53,111 nucleotides of DNA from Acidiferrobacteraceae bacterium (GTDB taxonomy: Bacteria > Pseudomonadota > Gammaproteobacteria > Arenicellales > UBA868), in contig PBOB01000042.1 in assembly GCA_002724185.1 (NCBI GenBank), positions 1 through 53,111 on the forward strand, written 5' to 3'. Position 1 is the first letter of the stretch, and each line of letters starts with the position of its first letter. The notes beneath the pieces were generated by a model. The model ran no database searches, was not told the DNA's origin, and saw only the letters and a list, made by a program, of their open reading frames with translations. The translations under genes and the position numbers were made by a program. Shown here piece by piece: positions 24,459 to 33,595 of this stretch.

Positions 24459-25412
24459 GTGATCTTGGCGATCCATAATTTGTGCACTGCTTTTCCAGGA
24501 CCTAACGGATTAATTCTTGCTGCTAATCAGGTCAATTTACAATTGAGAAGTGGAGTCACTCTTGGGCTGCTAGGTGAATCCGGCTCTGGTAAAAGTATAA
24601 CGTGTCGGTCTATTGTTGGCTTAGTGCCTAAGCCAGGAGAAATTCTTAATGGAGAAATAGAATTTGAAGGACGCAGTTTGCGAAGGCTAGACTCTCAAGG
24701 ATGGCGAAAAGTACGTGGCTCTAAGATTGGCATGATTTTTCAGGACCCAATGAGTGCGCTTAATCCCACACACAAAATTGGAAATCAGATTGCTGAGGTA
24801 CTAACTACTAAACTTGGCATACCTCGGAGAAAAGCAGTAACCGAAGCAATTGCTCTTTTGACTAAAGTTGGTATAGCGTCTCCAAGTCGGCATTTCCATT
24901 CGTATCCCCATGAGCTTAGTGGTGGGATGCGCCAAAGAGTGTTAATTGCTTGTGCGATCGCTGCAAAGCCACGTTTACTGATCGCAGACGAGCCTACTAC
25001 AGCACTTGATGTAACGGTTCAAGCACAAATCTTACGTCTATTAATCGACCTAAAAGTAGAAATTGATATGGCGATGATTTTAATATCTCATGATTTTGGG
25101 GTGGTGGCGCAATACTGTGATGAGGTAGCAGTGATGTATGCAGGATGTGTGGTCGAATATGGCAGTGTAGTTGATATCTTTGAAAACCCCCTTCACCCAT
25201 ACACAAAAGCTTTGCTACGTTCAATACCTAAACTCACGGGTCATGAAGATCGTGGACTCTTACCAATCAAAGGGCAGCCTCCCGACCTAGGACAGCTGCC
25301 TACGGGATGCCCATTTGCTCCAAGATGTGATCGTGCCGGATCGGCGTGTTCTAATGTAGATATGAGTCTTTCTGGAGCCAATGATGCTCATCTTAGTGCT
25401 TGCCCATTTTAG
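24459..25412 (+). CDS. ABC transporter ATP-binding protein, DppD type
   Basis: A 317-residue ATPase starting at GTG 24459. Walker A is GESGSGKS (residues 39-46), Q-loop MIFQDPMSALNP, signature LSGGMRQRV, Walker B LLIADEPTTALD and a switch His (ISHDF). The C-terminal oligopeptide-importer extension with its conserved cysteines (CPFAPRCDRAGSAC) is complete. It energises the importer with the DppF-type partner that follows 42 bp later. Confidence 0.95.
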   Translation: MILAIHNLCTAFPGPNGLILAANQVNLQLRSGVTLGLLGESGSGKSITCRSIVGLVPKPGEILNGEIEFEGRSLRRLDSQGWRKVRGSKIGMIFQDPMSALNPTHKIGNQIAEVLTTKLGIPRRKAVTEAIALLTKVGIASPSRHFHSYPHELSGGMRQRVLIACAIAAKPRLLIADEPTTALDVTVQAQILRLLIDLKVEIDMAMILISHDFGVVAQYCDEVAVMYAGCVVEYGSVVDIFENPLHPYTKALLRSIPKLTGHEDRGLLPIKGQPPDLGQLPTGCPFAPRCDRAGSACSNVDMSLSGANDAHLSACPF

Positions 25413-25454
25413 ATGACAGGAGTCAAATTACGATGAAGGAAATAGCGGATTAAG

Positions 25455-26432
25455 ATGGCAGAAAATAGAGTACTGATGAACATAGAGGGCCTGTCAAAGC
25501 GATATAGCCTTAGACGCAGTCTGCTAGATGCGCTATGTAGAGTTCCAGCGACACAACTTGTCGCAGTTGATAATGTCTCTCTTTCGATCGAGCGAGGCAC
25601 AGTGCTAGGTATCGTCGGCGAATCAGGAAGCGGTAAAACTACGTTAGCAAGATGCCTTATTAGACTAATCGAGCCCGATACCGGTGTTATCTCGTTCTCA
25701 AATAAAAGAATTGATATCGCTACAGCTTATGAGCTGCGGCAAATTCGAAAAGATATTCAGATGGTATTCCAAGACCCCTATACATCGCTAAATCCAAGAA
25801 TGACTATTGGAGATGCTCTTACTGAAGCCGGTAAGGTGCACGACACAATCGGACTTTCGCCGGAGAATGAATATGTAAGCGAGCTGCTTAAGTTGGTTGG
25901 TCTCGCTCCATCATTCGCCAGTCGGCGACCACGTCAACTTAGTGGTGGTCAAAGACAACGAGCAGCAATTGCTCGCGCACTTGCGGTTAGACCTACTATG
26001 TTAATTGCGGATGAAGCTGTAAGCGCTCTTGATGTCTCTATCCAGGGGCAAATCCTTAATCTACTCAGAGACTTGCGGGAAGAGCTAAAATTAACGATTA
26101 TCTTTATTGCTCACCAGCTATCGGTAATATCCCATGTAGCAGATGAGGTTGCGGTGATGTATTTAGGGCAAATTGTGGAACATGGCGCAACCAAGGATAT
26201 TTTTTCTAACCCAAAGCATCCCTATACCAGAGCACTCATGGCGGCACACCCCCATCCAGACCCAAGAAACAGGATTATTCCAGAGATGAAGGGCGAGATC
26301 CCATCTCCATTAGCGTTACCACGGGGTTGCCGATTTGTAAATCGTTGTCCACATGCTGCTGCTGTATGCTCAGAATCAGCTCCTGATTTGCAGACATTTA
26401 GTAATGGTCATAGAGTTGCATGTCATTTCTAG
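25455..26432 (+). CDS. ABC transporter ATP-binding protein, DppF type
   Basis: A 325-residue ATPase. Walker A is GESGSGKT (residues 55-62), Q-loop MVFQDPYTSLNPRMT, signature LSGGQRQRAAIARAL, Walker B LIADEAVSALD and switch His in IAHQL. The C-terminus carries the family CRFVNRCPHAAAVC extension. In the Walker B region the residue after Asp-Glu is Ala rather than Pro (DEAVSALD), as in many DppF proteins. It completes the five-gene family-5 importer. Confidence 0.95.
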   Translation: MAENRVLMNIEGLSKRYSLRRSLLDALCRVPATQLVAVDNVSLSIERGTVLGIVGESGSGKTTLARCLIRLIEPDTGVISFSNKRIDIATAYELRQIRKDIQMVFQDPYTSLNPRMTIGDALTEAGKVHDTIGLSPENEYVSELLKLVGLAPSFASRRPRQLSGGQRQRAAIARALAVRPTMLIADEAVSALDVSIQGQILNLLRDLREELKLTIIFIAHQLSVISHVADEVAVMYLGQIVEHGATKDIFSNPKHPYTRALMAAHPHPDPRNRIIPEMKGEIPSPLALPRGCRFVNRCPHAAAVCSESAPDLQTFSNGHRVACHF

Positions 26433-26486
26433 CATCGACAATATCGATGTATAACTTATAACAATTTACAGGTAATCAAGAACATC

Positions 26487-27371
26487 ATGTCAACTACTGA
26501 ACACACTCATTCAAGTACCAGTGATCCTAGCCAATTATTGGCAGTTGCAGACCTTATGTCGCTGAAGGGCCGGTGCGCCATAGTTACAGGGGCAGCGCAA
26601 GGATTTGGTGCTGCAATTGCCCTTCGGTTGGCCGAAGCAGGTGCCGACGTCGTTTTAGCCGATCGGAACGAAGATGGGGTAAAAAAGAAAGCGGAAGAGA
26701 TGGCCAATATCGGTTATTCTGCTACAACACAAACTGTCGATATTTTCAATTCTAAGCAGGTTTCAGCGATGGTAAATGAAGTTGCTCGAGAACATCAAGG
26801 TATTGATATTCTAGTGAATAATGCCGGTATATTTTCAAATCATTATTTTGAAAAAATGCCCGTAGAGGAGTTCCAGAAAACGCTGAATGTTAATGTTGTT
26901 GGGACATTTAATTGTACACAAGCTGTTGTGCAAGAAATGAAAGCAGTTGGTAAAGGGGGATCAATAATTAACATCGCGTCTGTTGACGCATTCAAGCCTT
27001 CTGCGGAAGGATTAGCGCACTACACCACTACTAAGCACGCAATAGCTGGATTAACACGATCGCTTGCAATGGAATTAGGTGGCGACAATATTAGAGTTAA
27101 TGCGGTATGCCCAGGGGCTGCCATGACTGAGGGCGCTATTTCTCTTGTTATGGCCGGCGCGCCCGCTGGTATTGACGTTGAGGCACAATGGAATGGCATC
27201 GTTGAAAAGACACCATTACGGCGGTTATGTCACCCAGATGATGTTGCAAAGGCAGCTCTTTTTCTTGGCTCAGAGATGTCATCTTTTATCACGGGAGCTT
27301 TTCTAGTTGTAGACGGAGGAATACTAGTGCAACCATCAGAAGGATATGTTCCTCCCTCAGGTGGAGAGTAG
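26487..27371 (+). CDS. Short-chain dehydrogenase/reductase
   Basis: A 294-residue classical SDR. The cofactor motif is TGAAQGFG (residues 34-41), with NNAG at 111-114 and the catalytic set Ser165 (NIASVDAF), Tyr179 and Lys183 (HYTTTKHAI). The C-terminal FITGAFLVVDGG is typical. Asp59 at the end of the second strand (VVLADRNE) favours NAD(H). It oxidises or reduces a hydroxyl/keto group of the imported compound or its product. It begins 54 bp after the ATPase gene and is followed 2 bp later by the aminotransferase gene, so it belongs to the same operon. Confidence 0.93.
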   Translation: MSTTEHTHSSTSDPSQLLAVADLMSLKGRCAIVTGAAQGFGAAIALRLAEAGADVVLADRNEDGVKKKAEEMANIGYSATTQTVDIFNSKQVSAMVNEVAREHQGIDILVNNAGIFSNHYFEKMPVEEFQKTLNVNVVGTFNCTQAVVQEMKAVGKGGSIINIASVDAFKPSAEGLAHYTTTKHAIAGLTRSLAMELGGDNIRVNAVCPGAAMTEGAISLVMAGAPAGIDVEAQWNGIVEKTPLRRLCHPDDVAKAALFLGSEMSSFITGAFLVVDGGILVQPSEGYVPPSGGE

Positions 27372-27373
27372 TT

Positions 27374-28681
27374 TTGCCTGCTGATCGTTTATATAACCGT
27401 AGTAGCGATATCATCGCTCGTGATGAGGCGCTGATTACGGGCGCTATGAAATATCGTCTATACCCTTTTTCTGTGGCACGAGCGAATGGAGTGTATTTGT
27501 GGGACGCTGATGATAACGAATATATAGACTTTATGGCCGTAGGCGGCGCAATTGCGGCAGGCCATGCTCACCCAAAGATCCGGCGCGCAATTGAATCTGC
27601 GCTAGACGACGGAATAGCTCACCCACTTGTTTGTTACAACCATCAACCTGCTGTGGACCTAGCTGAAAAACTAGTTGATTTCCTGCCAGGCCGTTTTGAG
27701 ACAAAAGTATGGTTTGGTGTTTCAGGATCCGACGCTATGGATTTTCTAGCCAAGGTTGTCCCGCTAGCCTCCGGCCGGCCACGTCTAATTTCCTTCAGTG
27801 GGGCCTTTCACGGAATGACGATAGGCTCTGGAGGAATATCAGGTCATGCTGCATTGTCGAAGCCTATACCCAATGGACATATTACAAAAGCTCCATTTCC
27901 CAATCCGAATAACTGCTCTTGGGGTCCGTGCGAAAAAAGCGGATGTTCGTTGAAGTGTCTAGATTTTCTAGAAAAGGAAATCTTAGGTATATTGTCACCA
28001 CCGCAAGAGACGGCCGCTATTTTTGCCGAAATTATACAATCCGATAGCGGTGAGATAATCCCACCTGCAAATTATTTCCCAGCGTTACAGGAGCTTTGCA
28101 ATTCACACGGCATTTGGTTGATTCTCGACGAGATAAAGACGGGACTTGGAAGAACTGGCAGAATGTTTGCTTTTGAGAAATATGGTATTTCTCCCGATGC
28201 TTTTGCTATTGCTAAGCCGTTAGGTGGTGGTTTACCGATCTCAGCTGTTATCGGAAGAGCAGAAATATTCGATGCAGATCTATATACAGCATATACCTTG
28301 GGAGGGTCGGCCCTACCTTGTATATCAGCTTTGGCTCTCTTGGATGTCATAGAAGCTGAAAAACTTGTTGATAATGCAAAAAAGATGGGCCAATACCTCG
28401 TGTCTCGATTGAACAAAATTGCCGATACCGAAGACATGATCGCTGAGGTTAGAGGCGAAGGACTCTTAGTTGGAGTCGAGCTTCAGCATAAGAGTAACTC
28501 ACCAGAATCTATTTCAGAGCTTACAGCGGCACTAGCTAGACGATGTTTCGAGAACGGGTTGATATTGCTGGCTTTTGGTAATGTTATAGAAATGACGCCA
28601 CCACTGGTTATCAATCAGGATCAAATTGATCAAGCGCTTGCGATATTCACGAAATCTATTAAGGAGGTTGGAAGAGCCTGA
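27374..28681 (+). CDS. Class III PLP-dependent aminotransferase
   Basis: A 435-residue class III (glutamate-1-semialdehyde-mutase-like) aminotransferase starting at TTG 27374, with GGAG at 27363-27366. PLP-site landmarks: GVSGSDAMD near residue 115, FSGAFHG (141-147), ILDEIKTGLGRTG with Asp252, and the PLP Lys281 in AKPLGGG. A cluster of four cysteines (181, 186, 191, 195) sits in a mid-protein insertion that also occurs in some relatives. It transfers an amino group between an amino acid or amine and a 2-oxoacid. Its stop codon overlaps the start of the next gene by one base (TGATG). Confidence 0.92.
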   Translation: MPADRLYNRSSDIIARDEALITGAMKYRLYPFSVARANGVYLWDADDNEYIDFMAVGGAIAAGHAHPKIRRAIESALDDGIAHPLVCYNHQPAVDLAEKLVDFLPGRFETKVWFGVSGSDAMDFLAKVVPLASGRPRLISFSGAFHGMTIGSGGISGHAALSKPIPNGHITKAPFPNPNNCSWGPCEKSGCSLKCLDFLEKEILGILSPPQETAAIFAEIIQSDSGEIIPPANYFPALQELCNSHGIWLILDEIKTGLGRTGRMFAFEKYGISPDAFAIAKPLGGGLPISAVIGRAEIFDADLYTAYTLGGSALPCISALALLDVIEAEKLVDNAKKMGQYLVSRLNKIADTEDMIAEVRGEGLLVGVELQHKSNSPESISELTAALARRCFENGLILLAFGNVIEMTPPLVINQDQIDQALAIFTKSIKEVGRA

Positions 28682-29811
28682 TGGATAGAACTATGAAGCC
28701 ACCAGCAGAAATAGGTATGGAAGTAATTGATATTGATACGCCTGCGCTGATCATCGATCTAGATCGATTCGAATCAAATCTTGACTTGATGTCGAGAGAA
28801 GTTGCACGTCTCGGTGTAAGCTTGAGACCGCACGCTAAGACACATAAGTCCGCGGACGTTGCGAAAGCTCAGTTACTTCGTGGAGCAGTTGGAGTTTGCT
28901 GCCAGAAGGTATCGGAAGCCGAAGCTTTGGCAAATAATGGGGTCAATAATATTTTGATAACCAATCAAATAGTGGGTCGCCATAAAATTGATCGATTAGT
29001 AGAGTTATCAAGAAATGCTGAAGTTTCAGTATGCGTAGATAATTCAGAAAATATCGCCGATTTAAATAGCGCTGCTAGTAGTGCAAATTTGATCCTTAAT
29101 GTACTTGTGGAGATTGATGTTGGCGGCGGGCGTTGTGGAGCCCCCCCTGGGCAGCCAACTGTTGATCTTGCTTGCGAGATATCAAATGCTTCACACCTAA
29201 TTTTTAGTGGGTTACAGGCATACAATGGACAAGCTCAAGAATTGCGTTGTTACTTAGAACGTCGCCAGGCAATCGAGAATGTATGTAATACGGTTAACAA
29301 CACAATCGGACTATTGAAGGAAAACGGTCTTTATTGTGAGTTAATCACAGGTTCTGGAACTGGTACATGGGAGTTTGAAGGTGCGAGTCAGGTATATACA
29401 GAAATACAAGCTGGCTCTTATGTTTTTATGGATGCTAGCTACTTAAAGAACGAGGATGTAAATGGGCAGATGGGCACTGCTTTCAAGTCGTCACTGTACA
29501 TTTATACAATGATCATGAGCATCAACTCAAAGAACTACGCTGTGGTAGACGCTGGGTTGAAATCAATCGCGTTCGATCAGGGTATGCCTGTAGTTGTGAA
29601 CAATTCAGACGCAAATTACTATGAGCCATCTGATGAGCATGGCTTGATCGGATTGGACAAGTCAGCGATACGCTATGCAGTCGGTGATAAGATCATGCTA
29701 GTCCCTGGCCATTGCGACCCAACAGTTAATCTTCATAATTGGTATGTATGTATTAGAAATGATCGAGTCGAACAAATCTGGGATGTCACGGGTCGTGGTG
29801 CGTTGTATTGA
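28681..29811 (+). CDS. DSD1-family PLP/metal enzyme: D-threonine aldolase / beta-hydroxyaspartate aldolase-like
   Basis: A 376-residue alanine-racemase-fold enzyme of the DSD1 family. RPHAKTHK carries the PLP Lys53. The C-terminal metal pair is His344 and Asp346 in PGHCDP; the H-x-D spacing matches D-threonine aldolase rather than the His/Cys site of D-serine dehydratase. VGVCCQKVSEAEA and FAGL/FSGLQAYNGQ-like segments resemble BhcC of the beta-hydroxyaspartate cycle. The expected reaction is retro-aldol cleavage of a 3-hydroxy amino acid to glycine plus an aldehyde or glyoxylate. It is translationally coupled to the aminotransferase gene, with AAGGAGG inside that gene's end as a ribosome-binding site. 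Confidence 0.88.
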   Translation: MDRTMKPPAEIGMEVIDIDTPALIIDLDRFESNLDLMSREVARLGVSLRPHAKTHKSADVAKAQLLRGAVGVCCQKVSEAEALANNGVNNILITNQIVGRHKIDRLVELSRNAEVSVCVDNSENIADLNSAASSANLILNVLVEIDVGGGRCGAPPGQPTVDLACEISNASHLIFSGLQAYNGQAQELRCYLERRQAIENVCNTVNNTIGLLKENGLYCELITGSGTGTWEFEGASQVYTEIQAGSYVFMDASYLKNEDVNGQMGTAFKSSLYIYTMIMSINSKNYAVVDAGLKSIAFDQGMPVVVNNSDANYYEPSDEHGLIGLDKSAIRYAVGDKIMLVPGHCDPTVNLHNWYVCIRNDRVEQIWDVTGRGALY

Positions 29812-29895
29812 TATTGCAGAGAACGAACTAAACAGCACGAATGTAGTGACCGCCTAGGATCTAGCTGAGCGCCATCAAGTAGAATTACGAATCAC

Positions 29896-30921
29896 TCATG
29901 CGCAGCACAGCCCCCGCGCAGTAGAAACAATTTGCTCAACTGATGGTATATATGCGGACTCGAGAGGTGGACTTAGTGGCACTGGGGAGTGGGGGCAGGT
30001 TATACGGCTAGTAGGAGCCTGTAGATATCCAAAGGCCATTTCAGAAAGATTGGCAGCTATGTCAGCAGCGATACTGCAACGCGGAGGACTCTCGTCAACT
30101 ATTAAGAGTCTACCTGTTTTTTTGATAGACGCCACCATGGAATCGTAGTCGATAGGCGAAAGAGTTCTAGGATCAATTATTTCAGCTTTTATTCCATCTT
30201 CAGCAAGTACCGTAGCAGCTTCTAGTGCTTTAGTTACCATCATGGAAATAGCGACTATTGTTATATCGCTTCCTTCCTGAACCAGTCTTGCTTCACCAAG
30301 AGGGTAGGTATACGATCCTTCCGGAACTTCGTCTTTCATGCCATATAAACCCATGTGTTCAAAAAAGAGTACAGGATTGTTATCTTTGATAGAAGCAGCT
30401 AATAGACCCTTTGCATCATTTGGCGATGAGGGAACTACTACTTTAAGTCCAGGAATATGAGTAAAGACTGAATATAGCGTGTCAGAGTGCTGTCCTGCAG
30501 CACCCAATCCAGCACCCATTGCCATACGTAAAACTAAAGGTATCTTGGCCTGTCCTCCAAACATATACCGCATCTTCGCGGCTTGATTAAAGATTTGATC
30601 AAAAGCAAGAGGTGTAAAGCTGGACCACATCATATCGATTATAGGGCGAAGCCCAGCTGCTGATGCACCAACACCGATTCCAGCGATTGCAGCTTCTGAA
30701 ATGGGCGTGTCTCTAACGCGAAGAGGGCCAAATTGCTCAAGCAACCCTTTGGTTACGCCAAATGAACCGCCCATTGCGCCCTCATGTTGACCTCCAAGTC
30801 CTGCACCACCGGCGATATCCTCACCTATCAATATAGTTGTAGGATCTTGCTCCATGCACTCCCGAATCGCTTCATTAATTGCGGATGCACCACTTATGAT
30901 TCGTTGTTCTTGCTGGCTCAT
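29896..30921 (-). CDS. 2-oxoacid/acetoin dehydrogenase E1 beta subunit
   Basis: A 341-residue transketolase-like beta subunit: GEDIAGGAGLGGQHEGAMGG near residue 38, RDTPISEAAIAGIGVGAS, PIIDMMWSSF, and the C-terminal transketolase-C domain IIDPRTLSPIDYDS. With the alpha subunit it forms a thiamine-diphosphate enzyme that decarboxylates a 2-oxoacid (or cleaves acetoin) and reductively acylates lipoyl-Lys. Its ATG overlaps the TGA of E1 alpha (ATGA, 30918-30921), so the two are translationally coupled. No E2 acyltransferase or E3 lipoamide dehydrogenase gene follows. Confidence 0.94.
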   Translation of the reverse strand: MSQQEQRIISGASAINEAIRECMEQDPTTILIGEDIAGGAGLGGQHEGAMGGSFGVTKGLLEQFGPLRVRDTPISEAAIAGIGVGASAAGLRPIIDMMWSSFTPLAFDQIFNQAAKMRYMFGGQAKIPLVLRMAMGAGLGAAGQHSDTLYSVFTHIPGLKVVVPSSPNDAKGLLAASIKDNNPVLFFEHMGLYGMKDEVPEGSYTYPLGEARLVQEGSDITIVAISMMVTKALEAATVLAEDGIKAEIIDPRTLSPIDYDSMVASIKKTGRLLIVDESPPRCSIAADIAANLSEMAFGYLQAPTSRITCPHSPVPLSPPLESAYIPSVEQIVSTARGLCCA

Positions 30922-31877
30922 TCTGAGTACACACCGATGTCAACATCAGCACCACTTGGAAGTGGACTATCCTTTGCGTAACTGACCGCCTCGTCAAGTT
31001 CGGTATTAATACGGTCTTTGATATTGGATATACCCATCTCTGTCAGAGCATTTGAATCTATAAGCTTTGAAGCAAGATCTGGAATTGGATCTTTAGACCG
31101 CGCTTTTACTTTCAATTCCTTTGGTCGATAGCCCTCTGGATCTCCAAGATAATGACCGACCATTCGACCAATTTTGGCTTCAATGAGTGTCGGCCCATCT
31201 CCATTTCTAGCACACTGAACGGCACTATTGGCCGCCTCGTACACGGCCTCGGCATCAGATGCGTCTACAGTAAGCCCGGCAAAACCATAGCCATGAGCAC
31301 GTTCAGCAATATTCGACACGCTTGTGGAATATTCAGTTGGTGTAGATTCGGCCCAGCCATTATTTTCACAAACGAAGATCAGCGGGAGCTTCCAGATCGA
31401 CGCTAAATTCATTGTTTCATGCAATATTCCTTGGTTGCAAGCTCCATCACCGAAGAAACTAACAGCAACACGGTCAGATTTACGTGTTTGAGCTGCGAGC
31501 GCTCCTCCAGCGGCCAATGCAATGCCACCACCTACGATTGCATTCGCACCAAGCATTCCGCGATCGAAATCTGCAATATGCATCGAGCCGCCTCGGCCTT
31601 TACATAGCCCGGTTTCTTTACCATAAAGCTCGGCCAGCATATCCCGAAATGAGCATCCCTTCGCAATGCAGTGACCATGTCCTCGATGCGTACTTGATAT
31701 GTAATCATGATCGTCGAGCTGCATACATATTCCTGCAGCAACAGCCTCGGCCCCAATGTACGTATGAACAAAACCGGGCATATCACCTTTTCTAAACTCG
31801 CGTGTGACCCTTTCTTCGAACATCCGAATTTTTAACATGAGCTCGTAAAATTCTAGGAGGTAGGCTTTAGTGGGCAT
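30918..31877 (-). CDS. 2-oxoacid/acetoin dehydrogenase E1 alpha subunit
   Basis: A 319-residue alpha subunit. The thiamine-diphosphate motif runs from GDG (residues 143-145) to Asn172/Asn173 (CENNGWAEST). The phosphorylation-loop region STHRGHGHCIAKG and the ETGLCKGRGGSMHIAD segment are typical of acetoin and branched-chain E1 alpha. Length is standard. It lies 5 bp after the lipoyl-domain gene and overlaps the E1 beta start by 4 bases. The 2-oxo substrate is not determined by sequence; an acetoin-type origin or a product of the nearby amidohydrolase or aldolase is possible. Confidence 0.94.
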   Translation of the reverse strand: MPTKAYLLEFYELMLKIRMFEERVTREFRKGDMPGFVHTYIGAEAVAAGICMQLDDHDYISSTHRGHGHCIAKGCSFRDMLAELYGKETGLCKGRGGSMHIADFDRGMLGANAIVGGGIALAAGGALAAQTRKSDRVAVSFFGDGACNQGILHETMNLASIWKLPLIFVCENNGWAESTPTEYSTSVSNIAERAHGYGFAGLTVDASDAEAVYEAANSAVQCARNGDGPTLIEAKIGRMVGHYLGDPEGYRPKELKVKARSKDPIPDLASKLIDSNALTEMGISNIKDRINTELDEAVSYAKDSPLPSGADVDIGVYSE

Positions 31878-31882
31878 AGCGT

Positions 31883-32158
31883 CTATTTTGAAAGAATGCT
31901 GTTATATTCATCCTGTGTCTCAGCGATCAATCCGATCACAGTGCCAATCGGTAGGGGCTTGTCCTCAGAAGGCTCAACGGATTGGTGCAGCCATCCAGCA
32001 TAGTCGGCTTCGATATCCATAACAGCTTTCTCTATCTCCATTTCAAATATCACATCGCCTTCGTTCACGTATGCGCCTTCAGCGACATGCCAGCCCAAAA
32101 GGGAACAATCGTCCATATTTAAGCCTGTTTTCGGAATAATAATTTCGTTTATTGCCAT
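31883..32158 (-). CDS. Stand-alone lipoyl-domain carrier protein
   Basis: A 91-residue protein consisting of one biotinyl/lipoyl domain: IPKTGLNMDDCSLLGWHVAEGAYVN, then MEIEKAVMDIEA with the modifiable Lys44 at the hairpin tip, ending GTVIGLIAET. The ExEKAVMDIE context favours lipoylation over biotinylation (no MKM). In usual complexes this domain is fused to the E2 acyltransferase core; here the protein stops after one domain. It directly precedes E1 alpha (5 bp), so E1 most likely acylates this free carrier, with E2/E3 supplied elsewhere or not needed. Confidence 0.88.
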   Translation of the reverse strand: MAINEIIIPKTGLNMDDCSLLGWHVAEGAYVNEGDVIFEMEIEKAVMDIEADYAGWLHQSVEPSEDKPLPIGTVIGLIAETQDEYNSILSK

Positions 32159-32242
32159 TCGTATTTTTGTCTCCGTTTTTTAGCAAATAACGATAATTTT
32201 AACGCCGACGGGGTGTAGATCTCAAAACTTTTATAGAGTTAG

Positions 32243-33574
32243 TTAATTAAAGTGAGTCCGTTTTAAGGGGGTTCGAGTGTACAAGTGCGCTTTTTCAAAG
32301 CCTAGGCGTATTCTTTTATGATTTGCTGGTCGCCATCGGTCCATCTGTTTACCGCCCTGTATAATTGTCTTAATTTTTGAACTATCGTGCAGAACGTCGA
32401 TATCATTATGGGGTTCGCCGTCTACCACCAGCAGATCAGCGTATTTCCCAGGAGTGATTGTTCCGATTTTGTCCTTATCCCTTGGAAGTGTCATGGATGA
32501 GTTCTTGGTCATGCACAGAATCGCCTCCATAGGGCTTAGGCCTAAATGTTTAACGAATAATCCCATTTCACGAGTATGCCATTCACCATAGGGGGTCATT
32601 GAAAATCCAGTTTCTGAACCGCAAATCAGTGTACCGCCAGAACGATGAAACTTTGTAAGTATTTTAATTGCTGCATCACGCTCTTCTTCCGCATGACGTC
32701 GCGCTCCAGCCGAAATATCAGATATCCCGAGATCATTAGCCTCGATGATATTGACCAGTAATGTCATCGCTGGGCAAATAGGAATTTGTTTCTCGAGAAC
32801 CAAGTCTAATCCATGGTCATCCATATATGACGCGTGCATAATCCAATCGACACCGGCTTCTGCAGCGTATCTTACAGATTGGCGTGATCTAGCATGAATT
32901 GTAATTGGTCGTGTTAAACGATGAGCTTCATCTACCGCGAGCGCTATCTCTTCTCTTCTGAAGGCTGCATATTCATCTGAAGACAGTCCTGAGCCAGCTA
33001 ACTTTATAATGTCTACTCCAGCTTTGACTTGGTCCCGTATTTCCTGAATTATTTCAGCATTGCTTCGTACCATCACGCCCATTGAGGATGGTGGCACGCC
33101 AATCCATAGTGGAAAATTATCTCCAATGCCCTGCTGGCTAGTTAATTGCCTGCCCGCAGCTGCCATGCGCGGAGCTTGTATAAGTCCCGCGTTCCGGGCA
33201 TCACGCACTGCAACTCCTAGATTATTTGGGCCCCCAGGGTCACAAGACGAGGTGACTCCACTAAATAGAACTTTTTCGGCATCTGCAGCAGCCCTGATAG
33301 CGCGATATTCCGGCGACGTATATATGGAGAGCTCTTCCTCCGATTCGCATTCTCCAAAGCTGATATGCATGTGAGCATCAATCAGCCCTGGCATTATGGA
33401 ATAGCCAGCCACTGATTCGCGTGCATAGTCATTTGAAAGATATTTTTCAGGGATATCCCGCGTTTTGCCAACCCAGACAATCGTGTCACCTTCTACTATT
33501 ACTGCGCCATCTTCAATAATTCGCAAGTCTTCACAGGGCAACACTACGCCGTCTTTGTACACTGTACCTTTCAC
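32243..33574 (-). CDS. Amidohydrolase-superfamily protein (imidazolonepropionase/prolidase-like)
   Basis: A 443-residue metal-dependent amidohydrolase starting at GTG 33574 behind AGGAGG. Metal ligands: His68 and His70 (GLIDAHMH), Lys191 (DIIKLAG, candidate carboxylated lysine), His227 (ITIHARS) and His247 (WIMHASY). The terminal acid of the family, usually Asp in a GTD motif, appears as Glu321 in CGSETGF. Candidate substrates are cyclic amides, peptides or carbamoyl compounds. It lies 21 bp after the PhyH-family gene and 84 bp before the lipoyl-domain gene on the same strand. Confidence 0.92.
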   Translation of the reverse strand: MKGTVYKDGVVLPCEDLRIIEDGAVIVEGDTIVWVGKTRDIPEKYLSNDYARESVAGYSIMPGLIDAHMHISFGECESEEELSIYTSPEYRAIRAAADAEKVLFSGVTSSCDPGGPNNLGVAVRDARNAGLIQAPRMAAAGRQLTSQQGIGDNFPLWIGVPPSSMGVMVRSNAEIIQEIRDQVKAGVDIIKLAGSGLSSDEYAAFRREEIALAVDEAHRLTRPITIHARSRQSVRYAAEAGVDWIMHASYMDDHGLDLVLEKQIPICPAMTLLVNIIEANDLGISDISAGARRHAEEERDAAIKILTKFHRSGGTLICGSETGFSMTPYGEWHTREMGLFVKHLGLSPMEAILCMTKNSSMTLPRDKDKIGTITPGKYADLLVVDGEPHNDIDVLHDSSKIKTIIQGGKQMDRWRPANHKRIRLGFEKAHLYTRTPLKRTHFN

Positions 33575-33595
33575 CTCAACTCCTCCTCAGATTAT

